Below are positions 13,301-25,300 of a DNA stretch of 64,000 nt, one piece after another. The notes below the pieces were generated by a model. The model did no database searches, had not been told where the DNA came from, and saw only the letters and a list, made by a program, of their open reading frames with translations. The translations under genes and the position numbers were made by a program. This DNA comes from Apteryx mantelli (lineage: Eukaryota; Chordata; Aves; Apterygiformes; Apterygidae), in contig NC_089990.1 of assembly GCF_036417845.1 (NCBI RefSeq), positions 4,104,001 through 4,168,000 on the forward strand, read 5' to 3'. Each line of letters opens with the position of its first letter. The stretch's first letter is position 1.

Positions 13301-16300
13301 CTGCACAGCCGCTCTCAGCCTGCCTCCGCCGGAGATCCTCCCGGCTCCCCCAGCTGCTCCTCTCCCTGTCCTGCAGATGCCTCAGGTCGGTCAGCACCAT
13401 ACCTCTGGCCACATCTGCTCCTGTGGCCTCGCTGCTGTCTGGAAGGGGACACGGCCGGCTGTCCCCTGTAGGACATGGACGACGAGATGTTAACGGTGAA
13501 CATCGCTGCACGGCACGCTCTGCCCGCGGCACCCCTGCCTGCGTCTTGCTCGCGGCCGCGAGGCACGCGACGGGCAGGAATGTTCTGAATGCTCCCAGCT
13601 CTGCGCCCGGGCCTCGCTGCGCTGTTTATCTCTGCCTGCTCGTGCCTGGGGCTGCTGCGGGACACACGGCTTCCCAAACCCACTCTTGGGGGTTTTTTAT
13701 GGAAGCACTGAAAGGACAGACTTCAGCACTCACTTCACACTGCTAGACCTTACGGACTTAACTCCTTCCTGCCTTTGCAGGCAGGGCCAGTGCAGTCCCA
13801 ACCACAGGGAGCGCGAAAGCCAGGGGAAATCCACAGTGCCCGCTTGCGATATTCTCGGACGCTCCCAGAGCCCAGCTCTCCATGCCTCCAGCTCCACAGA
13901 CACACCACGCGTTGCTCAAGCACCTTTCCTCCAAATGCAGAGGTACAGAAGAGTCATAACTTTGACCTGAGCTGGCTACACACTTCTGATGTGCTTAGGG
14001 GCTGAATCTGCCTTGAAAATACCCCAGAAAATAGAGATGGAGAGAAATGTGCTGCTCAACTTGGTCTTTCACTGGCCGAAAGGCTCGGTGGCAGGGTGCG
14101 TTGGACAAGTAGAAGGGACCTGGAGTGTGGGGTGAGGGCTGAAGTCCAGCCCACGTCTCCTGGGCTCAGCAGGGCAGCTGAGGCCTTTTGTGGTCTTTCC
14201 AGCAGCGAGGAGCACGTTCCCTAACGCTAGACCCCCAACAGCACCTATACTGGGGTCATTTGGTCCCAATGAGGCTCAATCCCAAGTCTTAGAGAGACCC
14301 GTCAGCATTTAGGTGAGGTGCTAAGTCTCCATGCCCTAGACCTGCAGCTACCACCGAATTGCCTGTGCAGGGCTGGAAACTGAGGCACAGAGCCACATCC
14401 CAGCAGGTTTGTTGAAGGAGACTGCGGGCAGATACTGTGCTAACAGTCCTGTCTCGTTCCCTGTTCACCAGCTTTGGAGGGAAAAGCTGGTTTTGCTATT
14501 GCCTGGGAGTGGGATCTCCCAGTCCGAGCAGTCTCTTGTTTGTGGGACAGAACTGGTCTGCAGAGCCGTGATCCACCCTGAACCCAGCGCCACGAGCCTG
14601 TCGGCAGTGAAAAGCTCTTGGCCTCGCAGAGCCAAACCCCGGTACGCAGTCGACGAGAGCAGTGCTGGGGGGGGCTGCGGGGCCGTGGGGGCGAGGGAGG
14701 TATCTGGGGCGGGTCTGAGGGCGCAGGGAGGACTGCAGCCATCAGTCCCTCTGCAGTAAACCCAGGCCTGGGGCTAGAGCTCTTACAGGGGAAGAAATAG
14801 GTCAGATTTCTGGGTCTGCCAACCTTGCCTATAACCAGGCACAGCTGATGAACTTGGTGTTTTGCTGCCTCCCAAGCGAAGCACAGGAACTGCTGCTCCA
14901 CCTCGGCCCAGCAGCCCAGGCAGTCTAGGAACCGGTCAGCAGCACGGATGGGGACCAGAGAGCTCGGTGGAGGGCAGAGAGACACTACAAGAACCAAGAG
15001 GGAGAGGAGATAAAGCCCCACACAGGTAAGTCTCTCATCCCAGGTCTCAGCTCTGACACAGACTCTACTTGTGAATTCTCATGTGGGGAGGCAGGATGCG
15101 ATCCTTGCAGACGGCCCCAAGCTGGACGTTGTGGCATTAACGCCTCAACCTTAGCATGAAGCGAAAGCAGTGGGATCCTTCATGGCTGTGGTGTGGCTCA
15201 CGGGAAAACAGATGCTCTGGCCCAGGCCCTGGGTACTGCAGGGCAGCAGGGTCACAGGAGCCACGTCCACGTTTGCAGCAGCACTTGTGCCCTCAGGAGG
15301 GGAACAGACTGGATGCTGGATCCATGCCACGGCTGCTGACAGGAGTCTCCTGGGATTCAGCTGCTTTTTCTAGGCTTTTTGCAGGGATCCAGGCTGATGC
15401 ACAAGCTGACAGGCCCCTGGCGGTGAAGCTGTCCTGGGGGTGGGTGATGCACGCGAGGGCTCAGCACCGCTCTCCCCTTGCTCCTGCCATGGGTGAGGGA
15501 GGCGCTGAGCCTGCAGCGCTGCTGATGAGCTGCAAATGCCGTGGGAAGACCATGGGCTGTGCCTGGGGACGGCAGGTGACCCCAGCCCAGCCGCGCAGGG
15601 ACGGAGCGGTGCCGGCCTCCCTGCAGCAGGAGCTCTGCAAGGCAGCACCATCCTCTAGCGGCCACCGGCACGTGCTGCACGGGGGCCACCACCGAGCCAC
15701 CGCTGCCTGATGACGTCCAGGCCAGCTCGGGCTCGGAGACTGTTCTCGTCACTGCCTGGCCCACAAATAACGTCAGCGCATGTATAAGGTGGCAACACAG
15801 GGGCTCGATGGGATTGGGGTCTCTGGCAGAGGGACATTTTCAGAGCACTGGGAATCAGTGAAAAAAGCATAAATCCCGTAGTACGGCATGCTCCCCGCGG
15901 TGCCCTGACAACACGAGAACCGCTACACACGGAGCGGAATTATTGCGGGGAACAGACTGCAGAGCCTGCATCTTGGACACTGCCGCCACGGTGGGAGAGA
16001 GAGGACCCAGATGGAGTCAAGCGCTGCGAAGGTCACAGCGCGCAGCAGGGCCCCGGCCTCAGCTGAGCGCCGAAAAGCTAGAAATCAATACGCTGAATTT
16101 GATCTCGGATGTTCTCCGAGGAGGACGGTTCGCCTGCTGCTGTCACTGCAATGCCACCCACGCGCGCAAACAAAGGCCACGCCAGGTAGCTGGAGCCTCC
16201 GCACAACCAGGAGCCGTCGCACAACAAGGTAACGCCAACTCCTGCACCCTGCTGCTTCTGCGGATCAGCCCTGTGCAGCGAGGCAACGCTGGTGCCAGAG

Positions 16301-19300
16301 GACGGGTTAGAGTCTCCTCCTCTCCCATCTGGGAGAACCGAGCAATCCCTGCCAAAACCGGGATTCTGACATCTTTCACTACAAACGCAACTCTAAAACC
16401 AGCCTGCAACCTCAGCCGTAACTGCAGAGCCAATTCTAATCCTAACTTGGATATCAGTCCTAAGAGCTCAGCCTGAGTCCTAAATCCAGCCCTGGCCTTG
16501 AGGATACCGAACCCTAGAGCAGGCTCAGCACTGGCCCCACAGCTGCCACCGGGTGAAAGCATGAGAAAAGCTGCACGTCCGGGCAAGCGGAGCAGGAAAG
16601 GCAAGGTCTCGCTCTTGTATCCTCAGTAGGAGGCATCAGAAAGTTTCACGCACATTTAAACTCGGTGACATCACTGTCTCCTTGTTGCTTCTCTTAAAAA
16701 AAGGCAGTGTCTGCCTTTTGTTCCCTACGTTTAAAACCGAGCTTGGCACAGGAGCCCGCAGTGCTGCTTGCGCCGGATTTCACCATAAGAGCAGAAAGCA
16801 ACTTGCATTCACAGTATTGTAAATGAATAAAACAAAGGAAAGGACAAAGCTCAAGTGCAGGCATACTTGAGTCTCGGGAACACTCAAAGAGGAGCAGGAA
16901 AGGGAAAAGAGGGAATGGGCTGACGCACAGAGCTGCAGGCAGCAGAGCATGGGGGCAGTTGCTGCTTGATTGCTCTCAGGGGGAACGAGCCTGCCGGAGG
17001 GGACCTTGGGCTTTGCAGGGCTGCAAATGCGTGGGATGAGCGCTGAGCACTTATAAGGAGATGCCTTTGGCCACGGCTGAGGCAACTGCACCCACAACCA
17101 AGGGGACGAGGACAATAAACCAGAGAGAGATGGCGAGGAAGGAGCTGGGCATAGGGATGCCCACGCCCGGTACTCACCTGGTGAAGTCCTCGTCCCCGAG
17201 CATGTGTCGAGGGATGGGCGAGTACCTGGACGGAGTCACCTGGGGAGGGACGGGGTAGGCGGGCTTGCTCTCCACGCTGCCCAGGTAGCCCAGGCTGGAG
17301 TTATGGCTTATGTGGTTGTCAGCCAAGGCTGAAAAGGCTGCGGGGGAGAAGACGGGGATCAGGACCAGAAATCCCAACACGGAGGCTTCAGCGCAGCAGA
17401 GCCCAGCCCAGCATCACTCGCCGCCCAGCTTGCGCTTGTCCGTCAGTCCCCAGCACTCTCCATCCTTCCTCCTCCCCTCCGCAGCTCGGTCCCCACCGCC
17501 ACCGCTGTCCCCTCCCGGCCCGGGCACTGCGCCGGCCGGCGGCATACGTACTGCTGGCGTAGTCGGGGGGCGCGTACATGTCGTTGAGGTGGATGTTGCC
17601 AGGCTTGGCCACTTTCAAGTACACCATGTCGGAGGTGTTCTTCAGGGCGGCCACCGCTTCCTCGTGCCGCACGTCCTGCAGGTTTGTGTTGTTCACCTGC
17701 GGCAGCGAGAGGGCAGGGTGAGTGCCGGGGCCCGGGGGCGACCGCTGGGAAAGGGGCCGGGGCTCGGGGCCGGCAGGGCACGGCGCTTACCGCGAGCAGC
17801 CGGTCGCCGATCTGCAGGCGCCCGTCCTTCTGGGCCGCGCCGCCCTCGATGATCTTGGTGATGTAGATGCTGTTGTCCCCGGGGATGTGCTGGTTCCCGA
17901 TGCCCCCCGCGATGCTGAACCCCAGGCCTGCGGGCGAGGGGAGGGGAGGGGAGGAGAGGGGCGAGAGATGGCTGGCCAGAGCCCCACGCCCTGTGCCCCA
18001 CAGCATCCCACGCCGTGGGGCTGTCCCACACCCTGTGCCCCATGGCATCCCGCACCCTATGCCCCATGGCATCCCATGCTTTGGGGCTGTCCCACACCCT
18101 GTGCCCCATGGCACCCTGTGCCCCATAGCATCCTACACTGTGGGGCCATCCCCCATCCTGTGCCCCACAGCATCTTGCACCCTGTGCCCCATGGCACCCT
18201 GTGCCGCGGGGCTGCCCCACACCCTGCACCCCACAGCATCCCGTGCCACCTCTCACCCCGCAGCATCCCAAATCGCGATGCCACCTCGCGCCCCACAGCA
18301 TCCCGCCCCGAGGGGCCACCCCACGGCATCCCGCCCCATGGCATCCTGCCCTGAGGGGCCACCCCACGGCATCCCACCCCATGGCATCCCGCCCTGAGGG
18401 GCTGCCCCACGGCATCCCGCCCCACAGCATCCCGCCCCATGGCATCCTGCCCCGAGGGGCTGCCCCACGGCATCCCACCCCATGACATCCCACCCTGAGG
18501 GGCCACCCCACAGCATCCCACCCCAAGGGGCCACCCCACAGTATCCCACCCCATGGCATCCTGCCCCGAGGGGCTGCCCCACGGCATCCCACCCCACGAC
18601 ATCCCGCCCTGAGGGGCCACCCCACAGCATCCTGCCCCAAGGGGCTGCCCCATGGCATCCCGCCCCACGGCATCCTGCCCCGGCGCCGCGAGCTTCACCT
18701 TTGGGGCCCTTCATCAGGTTGACCTCCATGATGGTCTCCGGCGGGGGCTGCCGGCGGCGCACCACGAGCCGCACCACGGGCCCCGCTTCCTTCAGCGCCT
18801 CCACGGCCTTGCTGTGCACCACCTCGGAGACGTCCACGTCGTTCACCCGCAGCACGCAGTCGTTCACCCTGCGGGCACCGCACGGCCCCTGAGCGCCCAG
18901 GCGGCCGGCGAGCGCCCGCGCGGCCCCCCGCCGCCCCGGCCCCGCGCTCACCCCAGACGGCCGTCCATGGCTGCCGCTCCCCCGGGGATGATCTTGGTGA
19001 TGAAGATCCCCGGGTCATCCGGCACGTGGGGGTTGTCGATCCCTCCGGCGATGCTGAAGCCGAGGCCGGAGTTACCCTGTCGGAAAGGGGAAGCGCCGTG
19101 TGTCCGGCGGCGGTCCCGGTCCCCGTCCCGGTCCCGGCCGCGGCGCAGCGCCGAGCACCGAGCACCGAGCACCGAGCGGGAGCTGCGGAGCGGCTGCGGC
19201 TCCGGCGAGCGACTGAGGCGGGCGGGGGCCGAGGGGGTGGTTCTTGGCGGCGGAAACCTCCCCTCGCTGGCGGCTCCCCGGGGAGGAGACGAGCAGCGGG

Positions 19301-22300
19301 GCCCCGTCCGGCAGCACCGCCGCCGCCGCCGCCTCCCCGGGCAGCGCCGCCGCCGCGGGACTCCGTCCGCCCCGGCGCGGGCAGCGGGGCAACGGGAGGA
19401 AAAAAACGCACCGAAGCCTCCCGGCGGGTTGGGGACGGATAACCCGGCGACCGCAGAGTCCTGCTAGGGGATTCGGGGCGCAGAGCGGCATATTCGGCCC
19501 CCCCCCCCCCCGTGACACGCTCGCGGCCGCCGCTCCCAGCGCCGCACGGGTGGGCAGCTGCTATTTTTCCTGCTCTGCCTTGAAAAATGCGATGGCTCGA
19601 TGCCCTGCCCGCTCACGCGGCAGAGCTGCCACTCGGGCACGTCCCCCCGTGCCCGCCTCGCTCGCGCGCCGGGGTGCTCAGGCCACGCGCTGCCGCCGGC
19701 CAGAGAGGTTGGCACCGGCACTCGGGCTCCCCGGGATCGTCTGATAACTGGTCCCTTGAGCTGGGAAAGGATCTGTGGGGCCACGGGGGAGCTGGGGAGG
19801 AGTGGGCACAGCTTCTCTCCGGGATCTCAGCACGCCAAGACACTGGTGACCACGGACCGTGCGCCACGCGCAAGTCCCCGGGGCTGCAGCTCCGGAGGCA
19901 ATGCCCAGGGCCCGTCTCGGACAGCGCGACGCGCTCGCGATGCAGCGCACGGTCACGTTCGCCGGTCCTGGGCCAGCTGGGAAAGCTCTTCTCCCTCTGC
20001 ATTCGCGGCAGCCGGGGCGGAGGAGCGCGGAGGCCGGAGGCACCTCGGAGCGGCAAGGCGCCTGCTCCTCTGCCCGGCTCCTGGCTGCGCGCTCGCGGCT
20101 GGGCTTGCCTGGCACGGGACGAGGAGGCACCGGACGTCGACAGCTCGTCCCCTCCGCCCGGCTGCTCTTCTTCCTCCAATCCGGACTCGGGCTGCTCTGT
20201 GCTCAGCTCGAGAAAGCCGCTTGCTGCCCCCGGGAGACCCCTTCCAGGGACTTGGGGACGCTTCCGGGGCACTCTTGTCCCAGCAAGGGGGCGATACGCT
20301 ACAACCTGGACTTGCGGCATTAATCGCGCCTGGCTATGGCAGGGCGCGCTGTGACACTAGCTAAAAAACCTGGCAAAGATGCAGAAGACACTGGTTTTTA
20401 TTTCGATGAACTAGAGGAAAGCGAGTCTGAGGGACGCTTTAGCCTGCGTGGGGGGTGCTGCAGCCGTGGGGGCAGCTGCTCCTATCGCACAGCTCCGTTA
20501 TTCCAAATAAACCCAATGCCGGCACGTCACTCTGCGGAAGGAGAATCCTGGGGTACTGCCCTCCCGCTGCGTTTGCCCTCCTCTTTACGGCAAGGATAAC
20601 AGCTACAGGCCAGCGATTCCCAGACAGCCCGGAGTCACCTCCGGAGCCAAACGCTCCCTGGGGGATCCCCTCGCTCCCGAGGGGGCCGGGCCCTGCTCCC
20701 ACAGTACAGGAGGCTCTTCGGTGGCCGGCGGCGGCTTTCGGGCCAGCGGGGCACGCGGGATTTCCCCCGCGGTTCGGGGCTGCGGGAAGGGGAATCCCTG
20801 CAGGTCTCCTCCGCGGAGCACCGACCCACGCGGGAGGACGCGCTCGAGCGTCCCTAAAGACGGGGACGTCGTCCCTGAAGGGGCCCCGCTCAGCCCGAAA
20901 AGGCAGCGCTGCCGGGGGAGGCAGCGGCCCCGGGTAACCTGCCGCCCACCCGCCTCGCTGATGCAGAGCCGCGGGGAGGAGGGCGATGACTAACGGCGGC
21001 GAGGGACGGAAGAAGGACGAGCGATGCGGCTTCCTCGGCAGCAGGGCTGGGGCTGCCGGGCGCCGCCGAGGCCCCTCCGAGCCGCTCGGCGAGCGGCCGA
21101 GCCCACGCGGCGCGTGCCGGATCCGGCCGGCCGAGCACTTACCCTTTCCAGCACAATCTCCTCGTATTTAAACATCCCATCGCTGCCGTTCACCTGGGGA
21201 GAGGGAGAGAGCGTGTTGCAGACCCCGCGGAGTCACCTCTCCTGGGAGGAGGATTCGCCTGCCCCTTGCATATCCGAATATTGAGACCCCAACCCATCCC
21301 TGCACCCCTGTAGCTGACAGCCCCCAACGCCGTCCCTCGCTCCTGCCCCCAAATTAAACCCTTCCCTTCTTTTCTTTCCAGGCCCAAGCCGGAGCCCCCT
21401 GACCCTAATGCGCTTTCGATCGCACCCTTTATCCTCTCAGCTCATTTCGGGAGAGGTGGAAAGGGCCCCGAGTGGATCCACAGAAAGCAATAACGCCTTC
21501 GTTACGCAGCGTGTAATTCCCCGCTGGAATCCACTGCTCCAGGAAGGAAAGAAAGTAGCTCGGTCAATTAAAAAAAATAAATAAAAAGTCCCTACACAGT
21601 AACATAATATACACCTTCAGCAGCTTGTGTCTTTGAAACCTCTTGGTAACAAGAATTTGTTAACAGGGAAGGACAATTGAGAATAATTTATTCTACTGAA
21701 TTAGTTGGCCACAAAGGAAAAAAGGTGTTAGGAGCCTAAGGAGGGGGACAGAAAAATAGCGGAAAATACAGTGATGCCCTTATATTAAAAAAAGGCACAG
21801 ACTGGCTCGATGCTGCATATCATATTGACTGCTGCGTTTAAAAAATCCCATAGCCATAGTGTCAAAGCTCTCGGAGATGTAATGAGAAGGAGCTTGAACA
21901 CCTTTTGCCGAATCAGAGAGGAAACTAGAAAAGTAGGGACATGATCATAGGGTAAAATAAGGAACGCTGAATGCACAGGTCCAAAACTTCTGTTTCCCCA
22001 TAGCCAAAAATGCACGGAAAAATAAGGCGGCGGTTTCAAAACAGATACAAACACTTTTTCCCACACCGCAGGACCTAAACTGCTGCCGGGGCCTAAAATT
22101 TAGCAAGACTTGCAAGGCAATCGGATGTTTCTATGGATAACGAGCGCATCCGGAGTCCTTCTACTCAACCGCAACGACGCTTTTGGAAGCGGATAAACTC
22201 AGACCTCAGGGCTGAGGCCGCTCTTTCCGCGATAAGGGGCCGAAGGCAGCCGGGTCTCCACGGCCAGGCAAGGGGCAAGCGGGAGCCGGGTCCCTCCGCC

Positions 22301-25300
22301 GCGAGCCGCCCTCCGGCTCCGACCCGTTTCCGGGGTCTGCAACGGGGCTCGTCCGTCGGCGGCTAATTGATGGCTCGCGGCTGGCACGCAGCAGCTTGCT
22401 CGGAGCGCTCCATACCCCAACGCGGCCGCGCCGGGACACAGGTCCCCTTGTGCGGCGCCCGCGCCCGCCGGGGCGCCCGTGAATAGCTCCTCTGGAGCCG
22501 CGCCGCCGCTCTGCGACGTTCCTGTCACCGAACAGGCCCCCTCGGAGATTGATAGAAAGGGAGCACAAAAGGCCCGCGAGCGCGGCCAAGGCAGGCGCTG
22601 AGCGGCGCCGCCGCCGAATAACCGCGCGGCTGCTCCGCGCCGTTTGCCCAAGCGCGTCGCGGGAGGCAGCGCCGCCGGCTCCCCGGCCGCATCCCGGCCT
22701 CTCCGCCGCGCCACGAGCCTCCCGCGACCCCGAGTGCCGACCCTCCAGGCTAAGGGGACCGCAAACGCTATTCACACCGAAGACATCATTTACGCTGAAG
22801 ACGTCATCTGATACGACAGAACGAAACTCGGCAAAGCAGCTGCAGGGCCCTAGCTATAGGTGGGAATAATCGGGCGTCCGGGTGGAACAGCAGCCCGGGA
22901 TCTGACCCCGGGATGCGTCACCCCTGGGATACATCACCCCTGGGATACATCACCCCGGGATGCGTGCCCTCATCCTCTCTCCACCCAGCACTGGTAGGGC
23001 CTCGGCCAAAGAAGTCCTGCATTCAGCTGTGGGTACCGCATTTCGAGAAGGATGGGTTGAGAGCCGTGAGACAAGAGCAGGACTCTAGAGAGCATCGGCT
23101 AAGGCAGGAGGCTGAAGAGACCCAGGTGGTTTTGTCCAAAAAGACAAGATGGAAGGAAAATACAAATACAAACGCTAACTATGGAAGGGAGGGCAATCAC
23201 CTGTCAGAGAGGCTGCAGAATAAATTAGGCTGGAAGGGACCTTTGGAGATCTCTGCCCAACTCCTCTCAAAGCAGGGCCAGCTTCAAAATTGTTCAGGTC
23301 TTTTATGTCCACTATGGCCAAGGCAAGGAGTCAGGAGCTTAAATTGAAGCAGGGTAGATTCAGATTAGGCATTAGGAAAGTTTGGGTGTAAAAAGGCTAT
23401 GCAGCACCAAGCCGGACAGCCTGCGAGGACTGCGGCATCCTCCTTATCAGAGGTGCGAGGAAAACGCAAGGAAGACAGGCAGGAGGGGAGCAGGGCTGGG
23501 TTCAGTGACTTTACAAACTCCTTCCCAGCTCTGCCCTCCTCCGCCAATGATTCCCATCTTCCCCAGGCCTCTCTTCAGCTATCTGCCTTGCTTGCCACGT
23601 TTCTGCTGGCAGCGTTTCGTGGGATTGCCTTGGTGGGAAGCCCTAGCAGCCCGACCCGCAGAGCCCAACACAGCTCTGAGCTCTCCAAGCCCGTGTATGG
23701 TAGATGGACAACTTGCACCCATGGGAGCTCAGAAAGCAGCACCTCCTCCCTGGGCTGCTGGGCAAGGAGGGACGGTGCACGTGGCCACCTGATCTTGGCC
23801 ATGAACACCCATGTCACAGCGCTACGGCCTCGGGTGCCTGGACAAGCTGTCAGCCTGTGAGTGTGCGGAGATGGAGCACATCAGCTTGCCTTTGGCCAGG
23901 GGTGCAAGATCGGTGCTGAGCTGCATCTCATCCAGCCCATGGCGCTCTCAGTGCCTGGAAGGAGGTCTCCTGGCGAAGCCCCAAGGTGCTCAGCTCCGGT
24001 ACTGCCCTCACAGCGAGTCACACCTGGACCTCCTGCTATCCCATCCTGCTGGGAAGCCCTAACTTCAGCTCCTCTTCTCATGCTCTGATCATGTCTCTCG
24101 GGGGCCGTGGCGACCTTCTTCCATGTCTTAGCCCCCCACGGCTTTCCTGCTGTCGTGGTCTCTTTACACAAGTCCTCTATGGGGCTCACTAACCTCCCAC
24201 CATTGCGAGGGCCGGTTGCAGAGGGGCAGTCCAGCCCCACTGGTGCCCAGTCCTTCTCAGGCCCCACTGACTGCTCCTGGACGCCAGGCCCCACTACCTG
24301 GACACCTCTAACACAGCCTGGGCAGCAGGGTTGAGGTTTCTATAGCTGTGAAAACATGTGCTTGGCCTGGAGTTGGACAAGGCCACCCTACTGGAAGGGT
24401 TTCAAGACATCAGGACATCCAAGCTAGAAACACTGGGAGAGCCCTCTCCTCCGTCTCTCCCTCTGTCCATGAGGATATGGGGGCACAGACACCACATGGC
24501 TGGATTCCTGCTGGGAACGGTGCGATTAGCCACAGTTCAAGGCAAACCTCAGCATGGGAAACAGTGTCCTCTCCTGCTGCAATGTCAGTGGGCCACAGGC
24601 CTTTCCCTCCTCGCATCCCACCGCACAGACTAATCCCAGCTTGGAAAGCGGAGCCGGCGCTTTGTCCTGTGCCACCTTTACAACCTCCCTCGCCCAAGGC
24701 TCCGGGTTCGCCTTGTCGTTGCAGCCGGGAGCCTCGCGCTCGGTTCATGGCTTTGCTTCTCCGCAGCTTTCCAGCAACTCGGATTTCTGGCAGCCTCCGT
24801 TACTACACACGCTGTCCTCTGTGCTTTGGCATTAAACGCTATTGCCACACAGACAGCCGTATGCACACCCACGGGCACGGAGGAACAGCACATACATACC
24901 TACAGGATGGGGATGTGCCGAAAACGTTGACAATCTGTGAGCCGCGGAGAGTGCCAGCAGCGCGCGAGCCCCAGCGAAAGAGCAGCAGCCCCCGGCGCTG
25001 CCGCGGGAAAGGCGCGGGCAGGGGGGGCGGACGCAGAGCCGGCCTCGGCGCCCGACCCCGCGGAGACCTCCGACGGGAGCGGGCGGGGAAGCACGGGGAC
25101 GTCCCCGCCATCGATGCCTGGGGACCGTCAGCGCCGAGCAGCCCTTTGCGCCGCTCCCTGCGGACACGCCGCGGCGCACGCGGGGAGCAGCCCGGCGCTC
25201 CGAGGCCGGCCAGCGCCCGACGAGAAGTCGGAGCTTTGATTACGTTTCCCAAATTCATGCAACAGACGACAGCTAATTGCATAAGGAAGCCAAACGGAGA

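Noticed and set aside
14440-15021. 193-codon minus-strand frame with a signal-peptide-like start
   Set aside because: Its first codon is GTG, not ATG. It lies inside a DLG3 intron, has no homology I recognise and no exon structure.
17443-18698. Gly/Trp/Cys-rich open frames on the minus strand
   Set aside because: They are translations of the intron 4 minisatellite. The flanking exons splice over it with correct phase.
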